Below are positions 47,828-58,928 of a stretch of 64,000 nucleotides of DNA, in pieces; within the stretch, counting starts at the first letter, position 1, and each line of letters starts with the position of its first letter. The notes beneath the pieces were generated by a model that made no database searches, was not told where the DNA came from, and saw only the letters and a list, made by a program, of their open reading frames with translations. Both the position numbers and the translations under genes were made by a program. The DNA comes from Benincasa hispida (Eukaryota > Streptophyta > Magnoliopsida > Cucurbitales > Cucurbitaceae). The stretch covers positions 44,348,682 to 44,412,681 of the forward strand of contig NC_052358.1 of NCBI RefSeq assembly GCF_009727055.1. Reading direction: 5' to 3'.

Positions 47828-50800
47828 CTAGAGATACTTCCTTGCGAGTGCACGGACTTTTGTATCGAAATGCGAAGAAGTGATGCGTGATCCGGGCAAG
47901 TAGAGGGGATTGAGTATAGTCTGCAAATTCACAAAGCCAATTTCAGTATGTGCATTATCAAGCTGATAATTGTCACCAAATGGAAACCTATGGCAGAAAA
48001 AAAAATATGTGGAAGACAACAAGGTTCATGCCACAGCCATTCGTTGAAAACATGGGGGAACACAAAAGACCAAAGCCCACCAACTAACAAATGGTTACCC
48101 AGCGTTTCTGTCTTGAATTAATTAACTTAGGATTCTGCCGATAGATGAGAATCAAGTAAGTTTGGTTCAAAGCTGAAAAATCACATCCAAGGAAATACTT
48201 TGCTATGAAAAGGTATATACAGCGGAAATTGGCAGGAATCAAGAGCTTAGGCCCTTTGTCGTTGCCTATCAATGAGATGGACAATATCATGAAAATGTAC
48301 AATTAGTCCTCAAAATTATATATTACTGCTGTAAAAATCTTTGCAAAAACAATGTTGCATCTTCCATGTAGTTTCAAAAATTTGAGAGTAGATTGAAGGT
48401 GATCAAACCAAAGTACCAAATCTTTTATTTACCTACGGTCATGGTAAACATGAAAATTGAAATTTAAGGTCTTGAAATCCTAGCTTGATGGAACTTACAT
48501 AACTTGATAGGAATACTAACTGAGATGGTGTAGTAAAAGCCAAAAGAGTACAATAATCAACGAAGGAGAGTAGTCATGGAAGTTTTCATATGGGGAAAAT
48601 CAATCTAGAATCATCAGGACGGTTTAGTTTCAATTGCAGAATAGCCAACTAAAGGCATAGGCATAGCCTTCATTGATTGGGAAATTTTGCCAATAGAACG
48701 TAAGTAGTGCTGGGGATGGGAGGCCCTCAGGAACCTACTATTATGATAGCAGTTACAAATAAGCAGAACAACAATTACACTCTCCACTTGACAGCACTTT
48801 TCTTCTATTCAAACAGAAACTCTTATTGGCTAATGAAGAAAGAAGTCTACAATAGAGAAATAAAATAATCATTAAAATCAGGAGAAGATGACAGACAAGT
48901 TAACATGAAATATTTATCACTTATTCTAGGTCATTTTGTCTATCTGGTGCAATCAAGTCAAAGCATAACGCTTAAGGACAGTTCAGAGGGAATTAAATCT
49001 TGGTATGTCCCAAACATAGTTTTCTACAAATAGTTCATTCAGCAACTAAATTACAATGATTAAATCTTATTAAAAAATAAAAACCCACTAGATAACTGTT
49101 AAAAATATTTTGTAACTCTACCACATTATTTCAAGTCATTCTATCAATTTTATTTCCAAAAACCAAATAATTTTCCTAGAAGAAATAGGTCACAATCCAG
49201 TGCTACAGAAACAATAATAACACGTAGGAGGGATCTAGAGGAGCCTTAAAATCTGAGCATACTGACATGACAAAATAACAAGGGATCTCAAAAAGATAAA
49301 CCATCCCCACCACCCCAGCTCATGCTTCATACAAACTCACGATAACAACCTGATCTCATAACAAAACAACCAGTTACGCATTTTGATGAATATTTACAAT
49401 CAAGACTTAAGGGATGCAGTTTTTTATTATTATTATTATTATTTTGTTCAGCAATTGGGGGTGAGAGATCAAACCATCGATCTTTGAGATGGTAACTAAT
49501 GTCTTTTATGATTTTATCTATGATATTGGTGTGAGACAATTTATTTAATTAACTGTACCATTTCAAAGGTCAAAGTGTTAGTGGGTAAAAATATACATCT
49601 CCATTGAGTAAACCTTTTTTTTTTTCCTTTTTTAAGATGATGCAAGCACCTCCATTGAGAAAAAATTTTAAAAATACAAGGGCATACAACTTTTCTCACA
49701 AAAAGGAGGATGAGGAAGAACTCTCCAATCATAACACTAATGTCCCTTAGACAGGCAACCACAACCAAATTTCTAGAAGAACAAATTCTAGACAGAATGC
49801 GCAATCTCACATCTCCAAAGGATGTGATCCACGTCTTACTCCGCCTTCCGACATAATACAAAAAAGGGTTCCCTAATGACGGCATCCTCTTCCTCCTCGA
49901 GAGCCTATCCAAGGTGTTCACACATCCATGTAGAAGCTGCCAAGTAAAGAATCTCTCCTTCTAAGGAATCTTAATCCTCTAAAGGGTTGAAAAAACATAC
50001 CCATGGGAAGGAGAAGGATCCAACAGACAATGGAAAAAAGGAATTACAGGAGAATTCCTCCAGAGGATCGAGATTCCAGACACAGATCCTTTCTCCCATG
50101 CCTAAAGTTAAACTCCCCCAACAACGACAACAAAGACATGACATTTGTCACCTCCCTATCAGTCAAAGAGTGATTAAACCCGAAGGAAAATGGAAACTGA
50201 GCTCCCCGACCAAATAAAAACATTCAACACAAAATGATTTTTAAAGAAGGATAAATGATAAAGATGGGGAAATGGAAGCAAAGAGGTCAATCCCCAACCA
50301 CAAATCATCTCAGAAAGACTTTTCCCACCACTCCCCTACCACACAAGGGACAAAATGGGAGAAAGAGGGGAGCTCGTTAGAAATAACCTTTCATGAGTTC
50401 TAGTTGGTGCCTTTAACCCCACCCGACAACCACTCAAAGGGACAAGGACCATACTTGCTAGCAATATCCTTGTGCCAAAGGGCACTAGAATCAAGAGCAA
50501 AATGTCAAAGCCATTTAGCTAATAGGGTTTTGTTATGAGTCCTTAAGTTACCGATTTTTAGTTGTCCCGATTTTCACCGATCTCCCATCTAACCCGGTGC
50601 AATCCACTACCTTCTTCCACGTCTTCCAAAAGGAAGTTACACATAAGTTTTTCAACGTCCTTGCCAATTGCCAACCTTACTAGGGTTCAAACAAAGGAAA
50701 AAAGTAAATGGGAATGCCATAAAACTGACCGAATCAAAGTATGTCTCCCAGCTTTGGAAAAGTAACCTAATCAACTAAGATGCTTCGATCGACCTAAATA

Positions 50801-52068
50801 ATATAACATAGTAAATCAAGCACCACACTCCCCAACCCCACATGTTGTTAAACTGGAAAGAAAAGGAAAACAAGCACCACACCGCACCTTCAAAATTTGG
50901 CAATAACAGAAATAATACAAAAGAAACATTTCCAACTTACCTTTATGTAAAGCTCATGAACCTCTTGAAAAAAGCTTTTGATTCCATCATCATTGCGAGA
51001 GTCGTGAAGTAACATCAATCGCGTATGTAGTGAATAGTCAAAGGAAAATCAGAATATTGGTAAAAAAAAGGGAACAAAAGGAACTATGAACCGAAATTAA
51101 TCTCTCAAATGTATATAGAATGCCAGAATCATAGTAAAACACGTGTCCCGTACAATGACAAGATTTTATTGCAGATTCTAGGTCCGTTTGGATTGACTTG
51201 AGAAAAAAGTGTTTTTCAAAAAACTCATTTTTATTTAAACACTTTTGATAAAACCCGATTGAAATACACCTCAAAAGCTATTTTAAGTGGTTGTCATACA
51301 CTCCAATTTCTTCCAAAATGACTTATTTTTTTAAATTAAACACTTAAAAATATATTCCTAACATACCCTCTATCAGTCAATATACTTTAGAAATGTAATC
51401 AGGGGGTGGGGTGGTATAGATGCAAAAGATTCAAAGATAAAGACTTTTATTAATTTAGAGTTGAGTTTTACGAGTGAGTGAATTAATGAAATTTGACTCA
51501 TTTTCCAGCACAGTGTGCTTGACAAACCCCTCGACATTAAAGGATATGACCGGCGGTTACATATACAGACACGACCAAATCATTGAACCTATCGACTGCT
51601 TTCAAGAACCTGCATAAAACCCAACAAGAAAAGGGATCTAAGGCGAAATTCAAAGGAAAAACCAAAAAAAAAAAAAAAAAAAAGAAGAGAAAGGAGGTGC
51701 CTCGATGATCTAATTAAAGAACTAAAAGGAATACGAACTCACATAGCACTAGTAGTCCATGCCAGGTCTTGAACGATGTCAAGGGACGCATGTAATATAA
51801 ACTGATGCAGCTGAGCGGAATCCTCTCTCTTTCATGTCAAGCCAAAAAGATGAGCGACTAATGACAGTCAAAACTAAAGTAATTAAAGAATCAAAACGAG
51901 ATCACCTTTTATTGGCGATCTTGTGAAGGAAATATTCGGCCTAAACATGAAAAAAAAAAAAAAGGAAATTAAAGAAGAAGAAATTACTTTAACAGCAGAT
52001 CCGACTTCAGCTTCATAAATAGGGATATTGTTCCTACTGACAATGATGAAACAAGCTGTGGTCGCCAT
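47828..52068 (-). CDS. Trafficking protein particle complex subunit 2 (sedlin/TRS20-like)
   Basis: Five exons: 52068-51988, 51828-51743, 51609-51548, 51026-50941 and 47920-47828, giving 135 residues, the normal length. The protein reads MATTACFIIVSRNNIPIYEA, DSAQLHQFILHASLDIVQDL, FLKAVDRFNDLVVSVYVTAG, HTRLMLLHDSRNDDG, FFQEVHELYIK and ILNPLYLPGSRITSSHFDTK to ALARKYL. This matches the longin-fold sedlin family, a core subunit of TRAPP tethering complexes (Rab GEF activity, ER-to-Golgi and Golgi traffic). Intron 3 (51547-51027) does not fit GT-AG but fits a U12 AT-AC intron exactly and is needed to restore His at the junction. Intron 4 is 3.0 kb and carries a LINE piece. The Met chosen starts the conserved N-terminus; an in-frame Met four codons upstream (52080) is possible. 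Confidence 0.93.
49541..49921 (-). mobile_element. LINE zf-RVT fragment in TRAPPC2 intron 4
   Basis: The minus strand reads RKAE, stop, DVDHILWRCEIAHSV in one frame and then a VLPHPPFCEKS segment. It is the same zf-RVT/linker family as the fragments in the glucosidase introns ([21 protein letters not shown]). Stops and frameshifts are present. It is sense to the host gene. Confidence 0.6.
51027..51547 (-). other. U12-type AT-AC intron of TRAPPC2
   Basis: Donor on the minus strand: exon ...GCCGGTC then ATATCCTTTAATG (from 51547). Acceptor: TTTTCCTTTGACTATTCACTAC then exon ATACGCG (from 51026). ATATCCTTT is the canonical U12 5' splice site, CCTTTGAC is close to the TTCCTTRAC branch site, and AC closes the intron about 12 nt later. 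Joining C and AT gives CAT (His) in ...YVTAG-HTRLMLLHD. The intron also holds a partial MITE-like stretch near 51180-51380. Confidence 0.85.
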
Positions 52069-53238
52069 TCTGAGCAGCAATTGGGGAGGTTTCCGGTGGA
52101 GTGAGATGACAGAGAGTTAAGGGGAGCGGGCGGGAGGGATGGGCTGGGATGCGAGAGGAACCCGAGATGGGCTGGGCTTGGCTATCCTTCTAACATTTGG
52201 GTGTGTGTTCGGCTATGGGTTCGGAATTAGGGGGCATTGCCCAATTGGGTGTTTAAAAGAAATCGTACTACCCAATTGAAAAAGGAGAAATTGTAGAGAA
52301 TGGCCAAACTGGAAACCTAATATTGAAAAATAGCCAAATTGGAAACCTCATATTGAAAAATAGCCAAAAGAAAAAATTATTGAAAAATAGTGCATCTAAA
52401 CACCAATCTTCCTAAATCCCTCATGTATCCAAATCCTAAAATTTTTTATGAAGTCTTTCCTATTATGAAAAATCTTTCCAAATTTTCCTGTTATATAAAG
52501 ATTTGAATTGCTATCCTTTCAAAAATATATATATTTATTTATTTTTTATTTTATTTTATTTTATTTTTGAAATTATATCTAAATTTATTAGTCTTTTATC
52601 TTTTATATTCTTAAATCGTAATTATCTATTTTTTTTTTTTAATCTTTTAGATTTTCTTTCCAAATTTTAAGTCTAAATCTACATTTTTATTTTAGCACCA
52701 TTTCATTGCAAAACTATAAGAGGAACTAAAAGTATCCATTTTTTCCCAAAAATTTCTCCCAAATTATTTCTCAAATGACTCGAAGATTTTGATAGTATTT
52801 TGGAATTTAATAATTCATCATCTCGATTGAAATTCTAGGGAGAATTCTATATTCCACAAAATTAAAGTTTGAAATCAGTCTTAATTATAACTTTCGATTA
52901 TATTCATGCAAGTAAGTGATCCATTTCATCTTGGAAAATCTTCTTTTGCATATTCGTTCTAAAATGCAACTTTGAACCTTTGGTATAAGGTATTTGCATA
53001 GCTCAATCTAATCAAGAGTTTAAATTTTAGATTTTAGTACTTGGTAAATACTTTAGTGGCTCAGAGAGACGAATACTTTAGTTGTATTTAGTATGTGTAT
53101 GACTGTAAATGAATATTTTAGTTATTACGAGGTATTTATATGGTTTAGTATTACGAAGAAACAAGTTATTTCGATTTCAATGATCTTAGTTGTTATAAGG
53201 TATTTTGTGTTACTAAGATTTAATTAGTAGGTTTTGTC
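52069..53238. other. TRAPPC2 upstream region and AT-rich intergenic DNA
   Basis: The promoter and 5' UTR of TRAPPC2 are near 52.07-52.3 kb. A direct repeat of TAGCCAAATTGGAAACCT(C/A)ATATTGAAAAA occurs at about 52290-52370. The rest is AT-rich without genes. Confidence 0.5.
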
Positions 53239-56200
53239 TATTGGGTTGTATGTCCTAAAACTCATAGTTCGTAAAATTAAATATATTCTATTTGCAATAA
53301 AGAAGTTATTGAGATTTATTCAATAAAACTGTTATTGAATATGTAAATTACACTTGTAAAAACTAAATCCAATAAACTAATAACCATGCTATTACATGAG
53401 TACTTGGACTTTATGTGGAAACATAAGAGTAGATCAAGTTCGATTAGATAGTCAAAACGGTCTATAGTGTATGAATAAGGCTGAGTACCTTATTTTGGGA
53501 ACACTATTGGAAGCGGCCCACTTTTTTATTTAGTATAAATGATGTGATCTTGAATCTTTCATGTGTAGACATGTGAGTGGGGGTGTCCTATGCAAAGAGT
53601 TTGTATAAGACCAGACCGAGAAATAAATCACTCTTACTTTGTAACGTTGTTTACTATTTAAGACTGACTATTTCAAAGCGATATATGAAGTAACTTGACC
53701 TTAATCCTGAGCTAACTACAAACTCCTGTTTATTCGAGATTATCCTTAGATTTACATAGGTAAGGATTGACTCAACAACGCCGACTCAATAAGTCTCCCA
53801 TTTCAGGGGTAAGACTGGGTAGATCACTAGAAGAAATTTGGGCTTTAATGTCGGTTTAAAACCGACATTAAAGATAGTATTATTAAAGCCCTTTAATGTT
53901 GGTTGCCTTTAATGTCGGTTTTAATAACATAGCCTTCAATGTCAGTTGCAACTGACATTAAAGACCTTCAGTGAAATTTCCAACCGACATTAAAGCCTGT
54001 GTTTTTTTTTTAATTCTTAACCGACATTGAAACCCGAATCTGTCCGTTTTTTTTTTTTTTTAATTTCGTTGTCGAATCCATTTTTTTGGTCAAAAAGTAT
54101 AATATGACATATCATCATCGAATGTTGTGGCCATGACATATTATTCATGTATGGATTGTAAATCTATCACATTTAATCCACAAATTCTGCTATAAAATTA
54201 TAATTTAAAAGGCTGTACAATAATTCAGGCCTTGAAAACACAAATTACAAGTAATACAAATAGTATGATTTTACAAACACTATGAGTTTATTGTCCCTCT
54301 CCACTTGGTAAGTATGGATCCCTTCATAATTCTTCTTGAACAGACCCCTCCAGCTTCAGCAGTATCTAGTTATAGGCATCTTTGTCTGACCACTGTTGTT
54401 CAAAGGATTACAAACAAAAAAGGTTTAAGACAAAGGATTGAAAGTGAAAATATGTTCAGACAAAAAAAAGCATAAAGAGGTCGCGATACCAAATCTTTAC
54501 TTCTTTGTTGCACCTGCAAAACAAGAAAACTCAATAGTTGAATAAATGAGAGAATCTTCTTTTTCAAAATCTTTACTCCTTTTTCAAGAATCTTCTTTTT
54601 CAAAATTTTCGACACCATAACGATGCTACCACAACAAAACCAAAAATTTACCTTGAACCTGTTCAAAGAAACACACTCCCAAAAATATTTCACAACCACT
54701 TATTCTCAACAGAACTATCAGAATTTCCAAAAAATGAATATTCAAGAACATATACATCAATAAGCAAATTTAGCTCACAATGTACTTCAAATCTCAAAAG
54801 TTGTAACAAAAACTACCATAGTGCATGAATAACCCACAAATTACCATAATGCAATCCACAAAATCAAGCACCTTGAATCAAATCTAAACTACAAATAAAT
54901 AGTACCCATGAGTCATAAACGGGTGATACATTCTAATCCAATATGGTCCAAAGAGAAATAAGCACACTATAAATTCTCAAAGAGGAATTTCCATATCATT
55001 AGAGTCACTTGAAAACACTTAGAAATTGTGCTTAAAACTGCAAGCATTCAAAAATGCACTTACCAGGAACAATTTTTACGTGAATTCCTTGCTGTTGCAA
55101 GAAATCCATCTCCTCCCCACCCCTTCCAAACACCTAAAAAATACACAAACAACACCATTAAAAGTATATGGTAGGGGAAGAGATTGAGAGAATACAAATG
55201 AACATAATTGGAACAACCGGCTAGAGTGCAGCTTTAGTAGAACATAATTGAATTGAGCACATGGCAAACAGTAAAGCACTATACTTTGGAATCGAATCAT
55301 GACATTGATATCAATAATTTGATCCTAAAACTTTATATATCATATCTTCACACATTAGAAGAAACATTTCCACTTTGGATTCTGTTACGTAAAACTCCAA
55401 AAATACACATGTAGCTTTTGATGCTTTTCATAAATGAACTACTTAAAGAATTTAATTAATATGGTCTAAACTAAGACTTCATTTTTTCTGTCTAGTCTTT
55501 GATTGCACCAAGGAACAGGCGAAAATACATGAGGAAGAAAAACGAGTCCTTCAAAATCCCAGAAATGTTTAAACGTTAAGACTCTATTTGATAACCACGT
55601 TAGTCTTCTTACTATTTTATTACAATACTTTTTTAATATGAGGACCCATAGACTTTACACTGTGTATGGTTGGTTTTTTAGGTCCAGATAACGAGAAGCA
55701 ATGAGACAATTCCTCCTAATGATACATCTTATGACATCAGTTGATTAAAAAACATCAGCACAGATGCAATGGCTATTCACGTATAAGATGTCTGACATTC
55801 AACATTTTATTAAAATTGATGAACCTATTAGCCATAAAATTGAATTTTGTCTAATGAGGTAGTATTTTAATAAAACAAAAGCCGAAATGGGAGATTAAAC
55901 CTTCAGCTTCAAAGGAGGGAGTGTGTACCAAATACAGCTTAACATTTCACTTATGAGTTTGGCATGTCAAATAGAATATTAAACTTCCAATCTTGTATCC
56001 AATAGGTTTGCGAATGTAAATAAATATTGTATAGGTCAATGACAAGCAGATCATAATTGAATGCATGAGAACTTATTAGACATAAAATCAAATGTTTAGG
56101 AATTAATTACTTTTAGTCTTTTAAAGTTTAGATACTTATTAAATACAAGAATCAAGAATGAAAGTTAGAGACCTAGTAGACACTTTTTAGAGATTAAGGC

Positions 56201-56847
56201 ACTATTTGACACAAACTTGGAGATATTTGTAATTTAACCCTTAAACTTCCAAAGTAATCAGCTTATGTTTCAGAAGTCCACCTGTAGTCAGCTTTTGTCA
56301 TATCTTATGCAAACTGAAACACGGGCCAATAAAGGAGTGAAAGATAATAAACTTCTCCCTAAAGGAAACAAAGAACAAAAATTTAGAACATCTAAGCTAA
56401 ATGTAAAATAAACTGGATCAAATAGCCAAAGAGAAACTCTAGTTCTTTTTTCACTTTAAACTCATTTGAAACATGAAAATATACAACAACCACTTGGGGA
56501 AGGGGAGGGGGGGTTTAAGATGGTGGAAATAACAAACTACAGGTTAAACACAAAACATGTAGCTGCTCAGTCAAAACAGACTCCCCCACATGATTCGGTA
56601 CATAAGATGATTTCATGTTTCTCTAGCCCATAACTTTATCTTCCTAATAAACAGCAACTGCAAGAACTTTAGAGATATCATGAAGTAAAAATGTGCTTCA
56701 GTGCACTGATACAAGCAAAAATGCCACATTTATGCCATTCATGGAATGATTGTAAAGACATAATCAAACTTGCAGATATTGATAATACTCTCAAATTTTA
56801 ATACAGAACAACATACCAGTAAGCTCTCCAACACCTAAAATGTTAAC

Positions 56848-57275
56848 TTATTCTGAATTTGATGAGTCTGATCTCGTATTTTGTCGTACACTTCTCCTGG
56901 TTTGTGCACTAGATTTTGAAGCATTTATGGATGATTCATCTTGATGGAAGATGACTTGACATTTTGCCAATCCATCTTCCAATTCCTCTGTGTTGAATTC
57001 GTCAGTTCCACCAAGCTCATCAAATCCTACCTGATGGATTCACATGAGAGAAAGGCAATGTTAATAAAAACAACCATAATTCAGTAATCAATAGTGTATT
57101 ATCATAAAGGACATACCACATAGTCATCTACTTTTGCATTCTTGATCAGAGCAAGGGTTGAAAGAACAACGATCTTCAACTTCTCAGCCAGAAATGGACT
57201 TTTCTCAGCATTAATTTTTACAAAACATGTCTCAATATGTTGCTTTGCCAAAATGCTCAAGTGCTTGTCCATAAC
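56848..57275 (-). pseudogene. Captured gene fragment, two exons, unidentified
   Basis: Exon-like blocks 57275-57117 and 57030-56848 have clean AG/GT borders and join in phase to about 113 residues. The product starts VMDKHLSILAKQHIETCFVK, continues PFLAEKLKIVVLSTLALIKN and GFDELGGTDEFNTEELEDGL, and ends in a basic-then-acidic tail at a TAA. It reads as the C-terminal part of a host-like helical protein, possibly with a nuclear basic tail. I do not recognise the family. The open frame suggests recent capture or an active reading frame of the element itself. Confidence 0.5.
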
Positions 57276-58047
57276 CTGTAATTTGTGTGAAAATACATTG
57301 TTCACCATTAAAATTCCCCAACTTCTCTGTCAAATATTTATTTCCGCAATAGTAGAAAGCCAGCAGAAAAAAAAAACCTCAAGCTTCACTCCTACACGTC
57401 CGCACAACATACAAATAAAAACCATTAATCAGTGCCCTTCAAACTTCAAACATAAAAATTTAAGCAACAAAAAAACAGATAATAATATGAGTTAAACATT
57501 TGGAAAGCTACTACTCAGATTGAAATATGGAGTGGGAACAAAGAAAACTTCACCTTTGAACGGATCTAACCTAGAGATCGAAGATTGAAATAAATCTGAG
57601 CTGAAAGAACAAGGATCTGAGCCACAATGATCGACTGGGCTACGACGAAAGGGATCTGAGCTATAACGACTGACTTGTACCTTTGATGGCTCGACTTCAA
57701 CTGAATGAACGACTGGGCTTTTACCTTCAACAACGGAATGAACGGTTGGGCTTCGACGGAATGGATAGTGGATCTCCTAGAAGAAGACGGCTAGATCTAC
57801 TATGGTTATATGTGAAGAACGACAAATCTTCCATGGCAAATCTTCCACGACTAGATCTAAGATCATTTTCGTCTTGATGAGATGATCTTCCACGGCAAAT
57901 CATTAACGTAACCTCAAATCTTCCACGGCAAGATTTGAGAGTGCAGCGTGCGGCGGCAGTCGATGAGATGGTGTCGAGCAGGAACAACGAGAGGTGCAGT
58001 GGCTGGTAATGGGAGGGAAGAGTTGGCTGATGGGGAAAATAGGGTTT

Positions 58048-58056
58048 NNNNNNNNN
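58048..58056. other. Run of nine N (assembly gap or ambiguity)
   Basis: Nine undetermined bases directly follow TGGGGAAAATAGGGTTT. Nearly the same GGAGAAAATAGGGTTT occurs at about 59005-59020, so the gap sits at the edge of a repeated segment and may hide a collapsed repeat. Confidence 0.95.
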
Positions 58057-58084
58057 TGTATTAATATTATATCGATATCCCAAC

Positions 58085-58928
58085 ATCAACCAAAACAATA
58101 TTGAACAGTGGTTTCTCCTGTAGCAACAGTATACTTCAAAACTCTCCCAGTGTTCTCAGTAGAAAAAACTACCTGCAAGAAGTTCCTGCACAAGAAATAT
58201 AGGTATAAGAACTCTTAGAAGGTTTCTACTCTTTGGCCTTAGAAATCAGACTTAAGAAACAAGCAGCAAGAAAACTAAAAAAAATCACAAAGGCCAAAGA
58301 GTCCTTTGAATGGTCTCGGAATTAGTCTAATTAATCTAGATTTTAAACCAAATTACTGAATGTCATAACAACTTGATATTTTGGTTTATAAGAATAGAAT
58401 ACAATGTTGTCTTGAACAAGAAGAACACCATAAGTTTTACAAATGAACATAAAGGAGATCTACCATTCCTCTGCTCTTTGTTGATCAACAAGTTTTACTT
58501 TTGATTTTGACATAACCCTCATCTATAAAGTGGTGAGCAACTAGAAAACCACCATAATATTATTAGGAAGCATCTATGGTCTTTTGATAATTAGCAAGAG
58601 AAAATCACAATAGCTTACCTTCAGTGGTGGTGCTGCTATCTGTGAAGTACACATACCCTTATTCATCAAGGTCTAGATCATTGTTGAACTTGAATGGCAC
58701 TCCTTCTGCTTCAGTTGAAAGAGATGTTGCCAGACCTCCTTCCGGTCCGACTTTCATCAGCCCAAAGTATGCATCTGCAATATATAAATCGCCTGTCTTC
58801 TTGTTAAACTGAAGACCTAAAGGGCGGCCACATATATGTTCATTCTTATAATAACTTAAAATTGATGGCTTAGGATCACATATCTCCGACTTGAAACCAT
58901 ATGGAAACAAATTAGAATGTATCGGCAA
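58085..58928 (-). pseudogene. Captured strictosidine-synthase-like gene fragment
   Basis: Block 1 (58928-58619) reads NEHICGRPLGLQFNKKTGDL, YIADAYFGLMKVGPEGGLAT and EGVPFKFNNDLDLDE, then stop and GYVYFTDSSTT, the six-bladed propeller core of strictosidine synthase-like proteins. Block 2 (58185 to about 58085) reads NFLQVVFSTENTGRVLKYTV and ATGETTV, the next exon of the same family. An in-frame TAA and a phase mismatch at the junction show decay. The N gap at 58048-58056 lies just beyond block 2. Confidence 0.75.
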
